From JANLUX01 sp031366005 (GTDB taxonomy: Bacteria > Bacteroidota > Bacteroidia > AKYH767-A > OLB10): a DNA stretch of 64,000 bases. This document shows, in pieces, positions 25,821-35,788 of the stretch. The DNA lies in contig JANLZB010000068.1 in assembly GCA_031366005.1 (NCBI GenBank), positions 1 through 64,000 of the forward strand, in the 5' to 3' direction. The notes beneath the pieces were generated by a model. That model was given only the letters and a program-made list of their open reading frames with translations. It had not been told where the DNA came from and ran no database searches. The position numbers were made by a program, and so were the translations under genes. Positions within the stretch are counted from its first letter, which is position 1. The number at the start of each line of letters is the position of its first letter.

Positions 25821-28800
25821 ATGAATAAGTATTTACAGTTCAAAATCATTGCCCTCAGCATAGCTGCGGTGTTTGTGTTTGCTTCTCAGAAGGCAAATGC
25901 GAGTCACGCAATGGGCGCTGATCTTACATACCAATGTTTGGGAGGTAATACTTACAAATTACGGCTTTCATTTTACCGTGATTGTATCGGTATCAATGCT
26001 CCCTCTTCAGTGTATGTAAAAATCAATTCTGCTAGTTGTGGACAGAATTTAGGAATCACATGCAAACCCATCACGGGTACAGGACAGGAAGTAACTGCAA
26101 TGTGCCCTGCAGCAAATTCAACCTGTAATGGCGGATCATTTACCGGAATACAGGAATGGATTTATGAGGGCACAGTGACACTGCCTATGCAATGCTCTGA
26201 CTGGATTTTTTCTTATTCACTTTGCTGCCGCAATGCTGCAATTTCTACAATTACCAATCCTGGTTCAAGCACATTTTACATTTACGCAACGCTTAACAAT
26301 ACTATTTCGCCATGCAACAGTTCACCTACATTCACAAATAAACCGGTTCCTTTTTCCTGCTTAGGCCAGCAGTTTCAATTTAATCACGGTGCAGTTGATC
26401 CTGATGGTGACTCATTGGCTTATACATTGGTTAACCCGATGCAAACAGTTTCGAATCCTGTAAATTATATCAATCCTTATTCAGCTACCGATCCTCTCAA
26501 CTCGGTACCCGCATTACAATTTAACACGGCAACGGGTGACATCACTTTTAATCCGCAGCAGTTACAGGTAACTGTAATGTCCGTTTTAGTTCAGGAATTC
26601 CGCAATGGTGTTTTGATCGGTTCAGTGATACGAGATATTCAGATTACAGTAATTAATTGCACCAATGATTTACCATCCCTTTCAGGAATAAACGGGACAA
26701 ATAATTTTAATGCAACTATATGCGCGAATGTTCCTTACTGCTTCAACATATTTTCCAATGACTTAAATGCAGGACAACAATTGAATGTGACCTGGAATGC
26801 TGGAATTGACAGTGCAACTTTTACAACTGCAGGAACCCCTCATCCGACAGGAACGTTTTGCTGGACACCTTCAGTTGCTGATATTGCCTCTTCACCTCAT
26901 TGTTTTACAGCACGTGTGAATGATGACGCCTGTCCCTATCTCGGAAGCCAGACCTATTCCTATTGCTTAACAGTGACAGGACTTAATATGAATGCAGGGC
27001 CTGATCAAGCCATTGCCTGCAGTGATCTGGCAACAATAGCTGGAAATGTATCTGGTGGAAATCCGCCATATTCCTATCAATGGAGTAATGGTTATACTGG
27101 TCAGGCACAAACCGTAGGAATAGGAACTTATATTGTAACTGCGAGTGATGGAAATTGTTCTGCAACTGATACGGTGAATGTAATCAGTGCATTCGAGCCA
27201 GCTGCCGGTTTCAACTGGACAGGAGGTTGCGCTTTTAGTCCTGTAAATTTTAATGATCAAAGCACAACACCAGCAGGAATAATTACTAACTGGTATTGGG
27301 ACTTTGGTGACTTATCAGGTTCCACACTTCAAAATCCAATACATGTGTATTCTGCTCCCGGAACTTATCAAGTTACACTTGTGGTAGTAAATAATTTAGG
27401 ATGTAATGATACAATCGTACAACCTGTTGTGGTTTTACCAATTCCTTCTGCAAGTTTTACAACGGGTAATGCCTGTATGGGATCAACTACCTGTTTTAAT
27501 AATACAAGTGTACCTTCCGGTTCATCATGGTGGTATTTTGGAAACGGTGATTCCTCTCAGTTATCCAACCCATGTACTACTTTTAACTCGGCAGGCACTT
27601 ACACTGTTACATTAGTAAGCGGTGACACGCTTGGTTGCGTGGATACAATTTCACAGAGCGTGATTATTAATCCTTTACCCATCGCAAACTTTACAAATTC
27701 GATAGCTACTTGTCAGAATGGAAACATAACTTTTACAAGTACATCTTCAGGAAATCCAACTGGATATTGGTGGAGCTTTGGCGATGGCGATACTTCCACG
27801 CTTCAAAATCCAATTCACGATTATTCTTCCTCCGGAAATTATATAGTTACCTTGGTTGTAATAAATCAATATGGTTGCAGTGATACAATTACTCATTCCA
27901 TTTCAATCAATCCACCACCCTTTGCAAATGCAGGTCCGGATCAGGCGATTTGCCTCGGGAGCAACGTAACTTTAACAGCAACAGGCGGAGTAAGCTATCA
28001 GTGGAATCCAGGTGGAGACACAACAGGAACCATTATTGTTTCTCCTTCATCAGGTACTACTTACACAGTAATTGTAACAGATGCAAACGGGTGCTCATCC
28101 GCTGATACAATTGCAATCAATGTGAACCCACTTCCTAATCCAACGGTAAGCCCAGATCAGTCAGTTTGCGCAGGACAAAGTGTAATACTTATTGCTGGTG
28201 GAGGAGTTAGCTATGAGTGGAATCCGACTGGTGCCACTACGTCCACAATTACTGTGACACCGGGAAGTTCAACTACTTATGCAGTAAATGTTATTGATGC
28301 CAACGGTTGCCAGGCAACTGCGTTTGTGAATATTACAATTCATCAGAATCCAACAGTAAATATGCCTACTGCAGTTTTTACCTGCACAGGTGTGAATACA
28401 TTACTTGATCCGGGCAATGTGGGAACAAGTTATCAGTGGAGCAATGGATCAACTTCTCAAACAATCAGCGTAAGCCAACAGGGAATTTATACTGTTACAG
28501 TAACCAACCAATTCGGATGCACGGCATCAGGTTCAACGCAGGTAAGCGTAGGAGGCCAGGTTGTAAATAACGCTAACACCATTTCAATATGCCAGGGGAA
28601 TACAACGGTTATAAATGCAGGTTTTGCAGGAAGCACTTATCAATGGAACAATGGTTCAACAGCACAGACAATCACAGTGAGCAATGCAGGTAATTATAAC
28701 GTAACGATAACTGATGCCAATGGTTGCAGTGGTACTGTTACAAATACGGTGATGGTAAACGTACTTCCTCTAGCTGATTTTACTCCCAACAATGTTTGCA

Positions 28801-31800
28801 TTAATGATCCGATGTTATTTCATGATATCTCAACAATTAATAATGGAAGTATCACTTCATGGAACTGGAACTTTGGCGATGGCAATGTATCACAGCAACA
28901 AAACCCGCAACATATTTATCAGTCAACAGGAACATGGACAGTATCTTTAATCGTAACAAGTAACAGCGGATGTGCTGATACCGTTACAAAAAACTTTAGT
29001 GTATATCCTTTACCAACTGTAAACTTTATAGCAGCCAATTCATGCCAGATGCAATCAGTTCAGTTTACTGATCTGTCATCAATAGCAGTAGGAAACTTAA
29101 CCGGATGGAACTGGAATTTTGGAGATGGAAATTATTCATCACAACAAAATCCTTCACATCCTTATCAAAATCCCGGAACCTATTTTGTAACCTTAAATGT
29201 AACAACTGCAGGTGGATGTTCTGACAGCCTGGTGAAACAAGTGATAGTTTATCCTAAACCAGATGCAAACTTTACAGCAACACAAATTTGCCTGAACAGT
29301 CCTACATCCTTTACAAACACTTCTTCCGTTACAGGAGGAACCATCACCAATTGGTTATGGGATTTTGGAAATGGTTTGTTATCTGCTCAACAAAACCCAT
29401 CCTATACTTACGCAGCAGCAGGCACATATAATGTTTCATTAATCATCACAACATCCAATGGATGCAGTGATACAATAATTCAACCTGTAATTGTTAAACA
29501 AACACCAAATGCTGATGCCGGAACAAGCTATACAGTTTGCAGAAATACACCGGTAACATTAACAGGTACAGGTGGTGTAAGTTATAGCTGGACTCCCGGA
29601 GGTGCAACAAGTGCTTCTATTATTGTTACACCTGCAGTTACCACTACCTATTACGTTATAGTAACTGGCGCAAACGGGTGTACTGCTACTGATAGTGTAA
29701 AGCTTAGTTTAAAAAATCTTCCTGTTGCAGATGCAGGGCCTGATAAACAGATTTGTGTTGGTACAACAACATCATTAACTGCTGCTGGTGGAGTAAGCTA
29801 TTTGTGGAATCCAGGAGGATTAACAACATCTACAATTAATGTTAATCCGACATCAACAACACAATATATTGTAATAGTAACAGGAGCTAACGGATGTTCC
29901 AATAACGACACAGCCATTGTCACAGTGAATCCATTACCGCTTGCAAACGCAGGACCTGATCAAACAATTTGTGAAGGATCAACTATTGCACTTACTGCAA
30001 GTGGAGGAACTTCCTATAACTGGCAAAACACAGGCGCTACAACTGCAACTATTTATATAAACCCAACTGCACCTACAGCTTATATTGTAAATGTAATTGA
30101 CAGCACTGGTTGTCAGAATAAAGACACAGTAAATATTTCACTTAATCCAACACCAGTTGTAAATCTTACTCCTTCATTTTTCTGCATAGGATTCAGCACA
30201 ACATTAGATGCGGCAATCGCTGGTGCGGTATATGAATGGCAACCCAATGGAGAGACTACACAAACAATCAGTGTGTCTGCTGCAGGAACGTATACCGTTT
30301 TAGTGACGAATAGTTTTGGCTGCCAGGGATTAGGTTCAACTAATGTGGTTGAAGGTGGCACAGGATTAAGCGGTACTCCTACTAACGTTTTAATTTGCCA
30401 GGGAAATTCTATTACACTTGATGCAGGTAATCCAGGATTAAATTATTCCTGGTCAACAGGCGCAATCACACAAACTATTTCTGTTAACACTTCAGGAAGT
30501 TATTCCGTAACAGTTACTGATGGTAGTGGTTGCACTGCAACTTTTATTAATAATGTAACAGTGAATCCTTTGCCGGTTGTAGGTTTTACATCCTCTAATA
30601 GTTGTCTTGGAAACATCACGCAGTTTACCAATACTTCTACAATTTCTACAGGAACAATTGCAAATTATTTCTGGACTTTTGGAAATGGTTATTCCTCTTC
30701 ACTACAAAATCCTTCGCAGCTTTATTCAACGTCAGGAGCCTATAATACAACGTTGCAGGTTACTTCCGGATTTGGGTGTGTTGCTTCTGCCACAGTACCT
30801 GTTACTGTTGCTCCATTACCCATTGCAGATTTTAGTACCACAACAGTATGTAATAATAATGCAACACAATTCACAGATCTTTCAACACTATCTTCAGGAA
30901 GTATAACAGCATGGAACTGGAATTTCGGAAATGGAAATATTTCAAGCAATCAAAATCCTTCTTTCACTTTTGCAACTGACGGAACTTATAATGTAATGCT
31001 TGTGGTTTCAAGTGGAACGGGTTGTAATGACACCACGCTACAATCGGTAACAATTAATCCTAAACCAATAGCAGCATTTAACGGTGCTGATGTTTGTGAA
31101 GGTGACTCCACTGTATTTATTAATCTTTCATCAATCAATAACGGAGGAATAAGTGATTATACCTGGGATTTTGGTGATCAGCAAGGGTCTTCACTTGAAA
31201 ATCCAACACACTTATATGCAACAGCAGGAATATATGCTGTAACACTGATGGTGGGATCTGATCATGGCTGTATGGATACATTAACAAAAACAATAAATGT
31301 GAATGCACGTCCGATAGCCAACTTCTCTACTCCACCGGCATGTCATACTTCAAATTCAATATTTAATGATAACTCAACAGCCAATAATGGAAATGTAAAT
31401 GGATGGTATTGGTCATTTGGTGATGGCGGAAGCAGCAATCAGCACAACACAACTCATCAATATAATAACCCCGGTAGTTATACAGTAACATTAGTTGCCA
31501 CATCAGACAAAGGTTGCAGTGATACACTCACAAGAAATACAATAGTAAATCCCTTGCCCGTTATAAATTTCAGCACACAGGATGTTTGCTTTGGAAGCGC
31601 CACACAATTTACTGACGCATCAGCTATTTCAAGTGGAACACTTAATTCATGGAATTGGAATTTTGGTGATAACACCATTTCATCACAACAAAATCCAACA
31701 CATCAATATCCATCTGCCGGAACTTATAACGCTCAGTTAATTGTAAGTTCTAACAACGGATGTTTAGATACGCTATCTCATAGTGTGAATGTCTTCCCAT

Positions 31801-33581
31801 TGCCTGCAGCTAACTTCAGCTCCGGAAATGTTTGTTACAGCAACATCACAAGTTTCTTTGATCAGTCTCAGGTAACAGGTGGAGGCAATTTTACTTACCT
31901 CTGGGATTTCGGTGATGGAACAACTGATTCTGTCGCCAATCCGCAGCACGCATTTATTAATGCAGGAATTTATAATGTATCATTAACGGTATCTACAGCA
32001 AATGGCTGTACTGCCACAATAATTAAAAACGTGAAAGTTTATCCATTGCCTGTTGCAAGTTTCACTGCAGGAAATGTGTGTTTAATGCATCCAACAATTT
32101 TCCTTGATGGATCCACAGTTTCTGGAAGCACAATAACGGGGTGGAACTGGAATTTCGGAGATTCAATTGTTGTTACTTTTCAAAATCCTGTTCATCAGTA
32201 TGAAAGTCCGGGTTGGTATAATGTATCCTTACAGGTAACATCTGAATTTGGTTGTCGTGCAAACACACTTGACTCCGTTCAGATTTATACTCCTCCTACT
32301 CCACAAATTGCGGCAACAACAGGTTGTCTTAATGATAATTTATTTTTTAGTGATACCAGTTCAGGCACTAATAATCAGATAACAAATTATTACTGGGAGT
32401 TTGATCATGGAATCTATACAAGCACCATTGGAAATCCTAATTATTCATTTAATACACCGGGACTTCATACCATTACTTTAACAACAACAAATAACAATGG
32501 ATGCAGCTCAACAAGAAGCATCAACATTAATGTATCTCCATTACCTGTTGCTGATTTTGAAGCAGCTCCATCATGTGCAAACAGTGCAATGCAGTTTAAC
32601 AGCACTTCCACTATTTCTTCCGGAAGCATCATTGGTTATCAATGGAATTTCGGTGATAGTGCAGCAACTGCATCCACACAACAAAATCCATCTTTCATTT
32701 ATACACAGCCCGGAACTTATAATGTAACATTGATTGTAACAAGCAACGATGGTTGTCATGATACAATCATTCAACAGGTAACTGTGCATCCATTGCCGAC
32801 CGCTGCATTTCATAATATTTCAGCAGCAGGCTGTGGACCGGTGATCGTGCAGTTTAATGATTCCTCATTTATACCATCAGGAAACGTGGTGTCATGGCAT
32901 TGGGATTTTGGCGATGGCGGAACATCTGAATTGCAAAATCCTTCGCATGCTTACTCAATCAGCGGAAATTATTCAGTAACGCTAACCGTCACATCGGATT
33001 CAGGATGTACGAATTCCGTTACGATGCAGAATATTGTAACGGTATATCCCAGTCCGCAGGCTGGCTTTGAACCGGATGCTTATACACACTCAATTGATGT
33101 ACCGACATTCGAATTTCAAAATTTAAGTACAGGAGGTAATACTTATAACTGGACGTTTGGTGACGGAGGAAATTCAACTGCTTACGAACCCACACATTCT
33201 TATCCTGACACCGGTTGGTATCATGTTACACTTTGGGTAACTAATTCATTTGGTTGCTGGGATAGTATTTCAAAAAATGTTTATGTAGAACCATTGTTTG
33301 AATTTTATATACCCAATGCATTCACGCCAAATGCTGACGGATCTAATGATGGTTTCAACGTGAAAGGGATTTATATCGTAAATGTTGATATGAATATTTA
33401 CAACCGTTGGGGTGATTTGATTTATCATAGTGCTGGCAGAGATAATGCTGACTGGGATGGTTCCGTTCAAGGGCATTGCAACGGACCTGCATCGGAAGGT
33501 GTATATGTATATGACATCAGTGTGAAAGATGTATGGGGAAAAACACATCAGCAATATGGACATGTAAATTTGGTGAGATAG
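25821..33581 (+). CDS. Giant PKD/Ig-like repeat surface protein with type B T9SS sorting domain
   Basis: A 2586-residue secreted protein. A signal peptide (ALSIAAVFVFASQKANA) is followed by a roughly 430-residue Cys-rich N-terminal region (SHAMGADLTYQC...). Then come about 27 tandem domains. I count 17 PKD domains (core WNFGDGN, QNPxHxY, GTYxVTLxV, GCxDT, then PLP) and 10 Ig-like modules (NAGPDQAIC, GGVSYQWNP, TDANGC). Order: one Ig-like, PKD x3, Ig-like x4, PKD x3, Ig-like x5, PKD x11. Nearly every module holds one early and one late Cys. The end FYIPNAFTPNADGSNDGF with YNRWGDLIYHS is the gliding-motility-associated C-terminal domain used by the type IX system. It is probably an adhesin or gliding-related filament. 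Confidence 0.93.
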   Translation: MNKYLQFKIIALSIAAVFVFASQKANASHAMGADLTYQCLGGNTYKLRLSFYRDCIGINAPSSVYVKINSASCGQNLGITCKPITGTGQEVTAMCPAANSTCNGGSFTGIQEWIYEGTVTLPMQCSDWIFSYSLCCRNAAISTITNPGSSTFYIYATLNNTISPCNSSPTFTNKPVPFSCLGQQFQFNHGAVDPDGDSLAYTLVNPMQTVSNPVNYINPYSATDPLNSVPALQFNTATGDITFNPQQLQVTVMSVLVQEFRNGVLIGSVIRDIQITVINCTNDLPSLSGINGTNNFNATICANVPYCFNIFSNDLNAGQQLNVTWNAGIDSATFTTAGTPHPTGTFCWTPSVADIASSPHCFTARVNDDACPYLGSQTYSYCLTVTGLNMNAGPDQAIACSDLATIAGNVSGGNPPYSYQWSNGYTGQAQTVGIGTYIVTASDGNCSATDTVNVISAFEPAAGFNWTGGCAFSPVNFNDQSTTPAGIITNWYWDFGDLSGSTLQNPIHVYSAPGTYQVTLVVVNNLGCNDTIVQPVVVLPIPSASFTTGNACMGSTTCFNNTSVPSGSSWWYFGNGDSSQLSNPCTTFNSAGTYTVTLVSGDTLGCVDTISQSVIINPLPIANFTNSIATCQNGNITFTSTSSGNPTGYWWSFGDGDTSTLQNPIHDYSSSGNYIVTLVVINQYGCSDTITHSISINPPPFANAGPDQAICLGSNVTLTATGGVSYQWNPGGDTTGTIIVSPSSGTTYTVIVTDANGCSSADTIAINVNPLPNPTVSPDQSVCAGQSVILIAGGGVSYEWNPTGATTSTITVTPGSSTTYAVNVIDANGCQATAFVNITIHQNPTVNMPTAVFTCTGVNTLLDPGNVGTSYQWSNGSTSQTISVSQQGIYTVTVTNQFGCTASGSTQVSVGGQVVNNANTISICQGNTTVINAGFAGSTYQWNNGSTAQTITVSNAGNYNVTITDANGCSGTVTNTVMVNVLPLADFTPNNVCINDPMLFHDISTINNGSITSWNWNFGDGNVSQQQNPQHIYQSTGTWTVSLIVTSNSGCADTVTKNFSVYPLPTVNFIAANSCQMQSVQFTDLSSIAVGNLTGWNWNFGDGNYSSQQNPSHPYQNPGTYFVTLNVTTAGGCSDSLVKQVIVYPKPDANFTATQICLNSPTSFTNTSSVTGGTITNWLWDFGNGLLSAQQNPSYTYAAAGTYNVSLIITTSNGCSDTIIQPVIVKQTPNADAGTSYTVCRNTPVTLTGTGGVSYSWTPGGATSASIIVTPAVTTTYYVIVTGANGCTATDSVKLSLKNLPVADAGPDKQICVGTTTSLTAAGGVSYLWNPGGLTTSTINVNPTSTTQYIVIVTGANGCSNNDTAIVTVNPLPLANAGPDQTICEGSTIALTASGGTSYNWQNTGATTATIYINPTAPTAYIVNVIDSTGCQNKDTVNISLNPTPVVNLTPSFFCIGFSTTLDAAIAGAVYEWQPNGETTQTISVSAAGTYTVLVTNSFGCQGLGSTNVVEGGTGLSGTPTNVLICQGNSITLDAGNPGLNYSWSTGAITQTISVNTSGSYSVTVTDGSGCTATFINNVTVNPLPVVGFTSSNSCLGNITQFTNTSTISTGTIANYFWTFGNGYSSSLQNPSQLYSTSGAYNTTLQVTSGFGCVASATVPVTVAPLPIADFSTTTVCNNNATQFTDLSTLSSGSITAWNWNFGNGNISSNQNPSFTFATDGTYNVMLVVSSGTGCNDTTLQSVTINPKPIAAFNGADVCEGDSTVFINLSSINNGGISDYTWDFGDQQGSSLENPTHLYATAGIYAVTLMVGSDHGCMDTLTKTINVNARPIANFSTPPACHTSNSIFNDNSTANNGNVNGWYWSFGDGGSSNQHNTTHQYNNPGSYTVTLVATSDKGCSDTLTRNTIVNPLPVINFSTQDVCFGSATQFTDASAISSGTLNSWNWNFGDNTISSQQNPTHQYPSAGTYNAQLIVSSNNGCLDTLSHSVNVFPLPAANFSSGNVCYSNITSFFDQSQVTGGGNFTYLWDFGDGTTDSVANPQHAFINAGIYNVSLTVSTANGCTATIIKNVKVYPLPVASFTAGNVCLMHPTIFLDGSTVSGSTITGWNWNFGDSIVVTFQNPVHQYESPGWYNVSLQVTSEFGCRANTLDSVQIYTPPTPQIAATTGCLNDNLFFSDTSSGTNNQITNYYWEFDHGIYTSTIGNPNYSFNTPGLHTITLTTTNNNGCSSTRSININVSPLPVADFEAAPSCANSAMQFNSTSTISSGSIIGYQWNFGDSAATASTQQNPSFIYTQPGTYNVTLIVTSNDGCHDTIIQQVTVHPLPTAAFHNISAAGCGPVIVQFNDSSFIPSGNVVSWHWDFGDGGTSELQNPSHAYSISGNYSVTLTVTSDSGCTNSVTMQNIVTVYPSPQAGFEPDAYTHSIDVPTFEFQNLSTGGNTYNWTFGDGGNSTAYEPTHSYPDTGWYHVTLWVTNSFGCWDSISKNVYVEPLFEFYIPNAFTPNADGSNDGFNVKGIYIVNVDMNIYNRWGDLIYHSAGRDNADWDGSVQGHCNGPASEGVYVYDISVKDVWGKTHQQYGHVNLVR

Positions 33582-33694
33582 AATTAAGGTTTAAAATTTC
33601 AGGTCAAAAGTTTAGTCTGTTAAAATTTATTTTTCATCCTTATGACATATAATTTATTTCATATCGCATCACTTTTTTTCTTTGCAGATACATT

Positions 33695-34237
33695 ATGAAA
33701 AACCAGATTTATTTTATTGCAATCATTCCTCCTGTAAATATTTCAGAAGAAATTAATAAGCTGCGTAAACAATTATTGCCGGATTTTAATGTTCATAATG
33801 AAGACAAAAAATTTCCTCACATTACTCTTCAGCATACATTCCGAAGATCAACTGAGATTGAACAACTGGTTACTTATTTTTTAAATGAATTGGCTCAAGT
33901 GTTAAAACCTTTTGAAATAACTATTAACAACTTCAATCATTTCGATAACCGTACTTTGTATATCGCAGTTAACAAAAATGAACCTTTACAAAACTTATAT
34001 CAACAGGTAAAAAAAATTCTTGTTGAGAAATTAAACTTTCCATCAAATCATATCAGTAACAACTTTACACCTCACATCACACTCGAAAAAAAATTAACAA
34101 AAGAGCTTTTTACGATGGGCTGGAATGCAATTGAACATTTACAATACAAAGCAACTTTTACAGTTTCCAGCTTTAGCTTAATGAAACACAATGGAATTAA
34201 ATGGGAACCGCTGCATCACTTTAATTTTCAAAATTGA
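33695..34237 (+). CDS. 2'-5' RNA ligase family (LigT-like) phosphoesterase
   Basis: Two HxT motifs define the 2H phosphoesterase fold: HITLQ at about residue 48 and HITLE at about 130. The N-terminal YFIAIIPPVNI strand fits the family. Such enzymes act on 2'-5' or cyclic phosphates in RNA; the true substrate is unknown. The 180-residue length is normal. It is convergent with cdaA, with only nine bases between them. Confidence 0.87.
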   Translation: MKNQIYFIAIIPPVNISEEINKLRKQLLPDFNVHNEDKKFPHITLQHTFRRSTEIEQLVTYFLNELAQVLKPFEITINNFNHFDNRTLYIAVNKNEPLQNLYQQVKKILVEKLNFPSNHISNNFTPHITLEKKLTKELFTMGWNAIEHLQYKATFTVSSFSLMKHNGIKWEPLHHFNFQN

Positions 34238-34246
34238 TTTAATTTA

Positions 34247-35041
34247 TTACAATTCCTTCTGCAACATCCGCTCTAATTCTTCAGAGCTAAGATTATTGTA
34301 CATCTTACCATCAATAGCAACAGATATCTGACCGGTTTCTTCTGATACGATAATAGATATTGCATCCGTCTGCTCTGTAATACCCAAAGCAGCGCGGTGA
34401 CGCATTCCATAATTTGCAGGCAATTCAGTATTATCTGTTACAGGCAATACGCAACGTGCAGCTTTTATTTTACTGCCTTCGATAATAGCAGCGCCATCAT
34501 GTAAAGGGCTGTTTTTAAAAAAAATACTTTCCAGCAAACGTTTGGAAACTTCTGCATCCACAATATCTCCCGTTGCTTCATAAAACTTGAGGTCAACGGT
34601 GCGGGCAATTACGATGATAGCACCTGTTTTTACTTTAGCCATGCTTCCACAAGCTTTAACAAGAGGTGGAATATTTAAGTTGGAAGAAGTCTGAGCTTTC
34701 CAGTGCCATGGTAAAAGTTTTCGGGAAAAACCTGTCTTGCTCAAAAAACTATTGGTGCCGAGTAATATTAAAAATCTTCTAACTTCTTGTTGAAACACAA
34801 TGATAAGAGCAAGCACACCTACACTCATAAACTGCCCGAGTATTGCACCAAGTAATTGCATGTCGAGCACTTTTACAAAAAGCCACCACAAAACATAAAC
34901 AGCAATGATGCCTATAAATACATTCATAGCAGTACCACCTTTCAGCAACTCATATACTTTGTACATTAAGAATGCTACAAGCAGTATGTCGAGTATGTCA
35001 AGCAACCTGACAGATAAAAAACCGATGTGAAATAATTCCAT
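34247..35041 (-). CDS. cdaA: Diadenylate cyclase CdaA
   Basis: The enzyme makes c-di-AMP from two ATP. Three N-terminal membrane helices (residues about 10-95) precede the DAC domain, whose DGA motif (SPLHDGAAII) and RHR motif (GMRHRAALG) are intact. GQISVAIDGKMYNNLS near the end is also conserved. The 264-residue length and lack of other domains indicate the CdaA/DacA class. No ybbR-like regulator gene lies next to it here. Confidence 0.94.
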   Translation of the reverse strand: MELFHIGFLSVRLLDILDILLVAFLMYKVYELLKGGTAMNVFIGIIAVYVLWWLFVKVLDMQLLGAILGQFMSVGVLALIIVFQQEVRRFLILLGTNSFLSKTGFSRKLLPWHWKAQTSSNLNIPPLVKACGSMAKVKTGAIIVIARTVDLKFYEATGDIVDAEVSKRLLESIFFKNSPLHDGAAIIEGSKIKAARCVLPVTDNTELPANYGMRHRAALGITEQTDAISIIVSEETGQISVAIDGKMYNNLSSEELERMLQKEL

Positions 35042-35113
35042 TCTTTTTTGGTTTACAGTTTAGGGTTTACAGTTTATAGTTGTTGTTTGCATTCATAATT
35101 CATAACTCAAAAT

Positions 35114-35689
35114 TTATAACTTCAACACAAATCTATACGGAAGCAAAGCATCAATACCTGCACTTTCTACGCCTATGCGAGGCCCGAACTTTATATTTTC
35201 CTGCTTCACTTCTATATTTCTGTCTTCAATCCATATTTTTTTACCCAGCAGACTTAATCCCGAATGCTGTTTATCAATTCCCAATGCCTGTGCAACTGTG
35301 CCTGGTCCGCCAGCAAGCGTTTTGTCCACCTGTAATTTATTTCTCCGGTAAAGCATATGATTAATTCCTTCCAATGGTTTTATTGCACGAATCAATATTG
35401 CATGTGGTTCGTCCTTAACATTAGTAACTACATTAAACAAATGATGCATTCCGTAGCAAATATAAACGTAAGATATTCCTCCCTCGCCATACATGTGTTC
35501 ATTGCGTGCTGTTCTTTTTCCGCTGTAAGCATGTGATGCACGATCAACAAACCCATTGTATGCTTCTGTTTCTGTTATTATTCCTGAAGTTTTTTTACGG
35601 TCAAAATTAGTAACCAAAACTTTTCCTAATAACTCACGTGCTAACGCAACAACGTCAGTTCTTAAATAAAAATCTTCTGTTAATTTCAT
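35114..35689 (-). CDS. mpg: DNA-3-methyladenine glycosylase, AAG/Mpg family
   Basis: The protein removes alkylated purines in base-excision repair. Motifs: LARELLGKVLVT, ITETEAYNG with the catalytic Glu in TEAY, RNEHMYGEGGISYVYICYGM, LAGGPGTVAQALG and the C-terminal GPRIGV. The 191-residue length is normal for the bacterial family. It lies just upstream of cdaA on the same strand, separated by a TTTACAG repeat, and recQ follows on the same strand further upstream. Confidence 0.94.
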   Translation of the reverse strand: MKLTEDFYLRTDVVALARELLGKVLVTNFDRKKTSGIITETEAYNGFVDRASHAYSGKRTARNEHMYGEGGISYVYICYGMHHLFNVVTNVKDEPHAILIRAIKPLEGINHMLYRRNKLQVDKTLAGGPGTVAQALGIDKQHSGLSLLGKKIWIEDRNIEVKQENIKFGPRIGVESAGIDALLPYRFVLKL

Positions 35690-35701
35690 AATTACATATC
35701 A

Positions 35702-35760
35702 ACGAATTTCGAATGTTATACGAATTTACCAATCATGATTTTACACATTCGTAAATTCGT
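35702..35760. repeat. Inverted repeat of the ACGAAT family
   Basis: ACGAATTTCGAATGT (35702-35716) pairs with ACATTCGTAAATTCGT (35745-35760) apart from one extra base. It lies between recQ and mpg and resembles the palindrome at 9787-9827. A T-run follows on the plus strand. Confidence 0.5.
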
Positions 35761-35788
35761 TTTTTTTATTCGTAATTCGTAGATGACA

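Noticed and set aside
26967..33563. Opposite-strand ORFs inside the giant PKD gene
   Set aside because: They are shadows of the Thr/Ser/Asn-rich repeats; the sense frame has complete domains.
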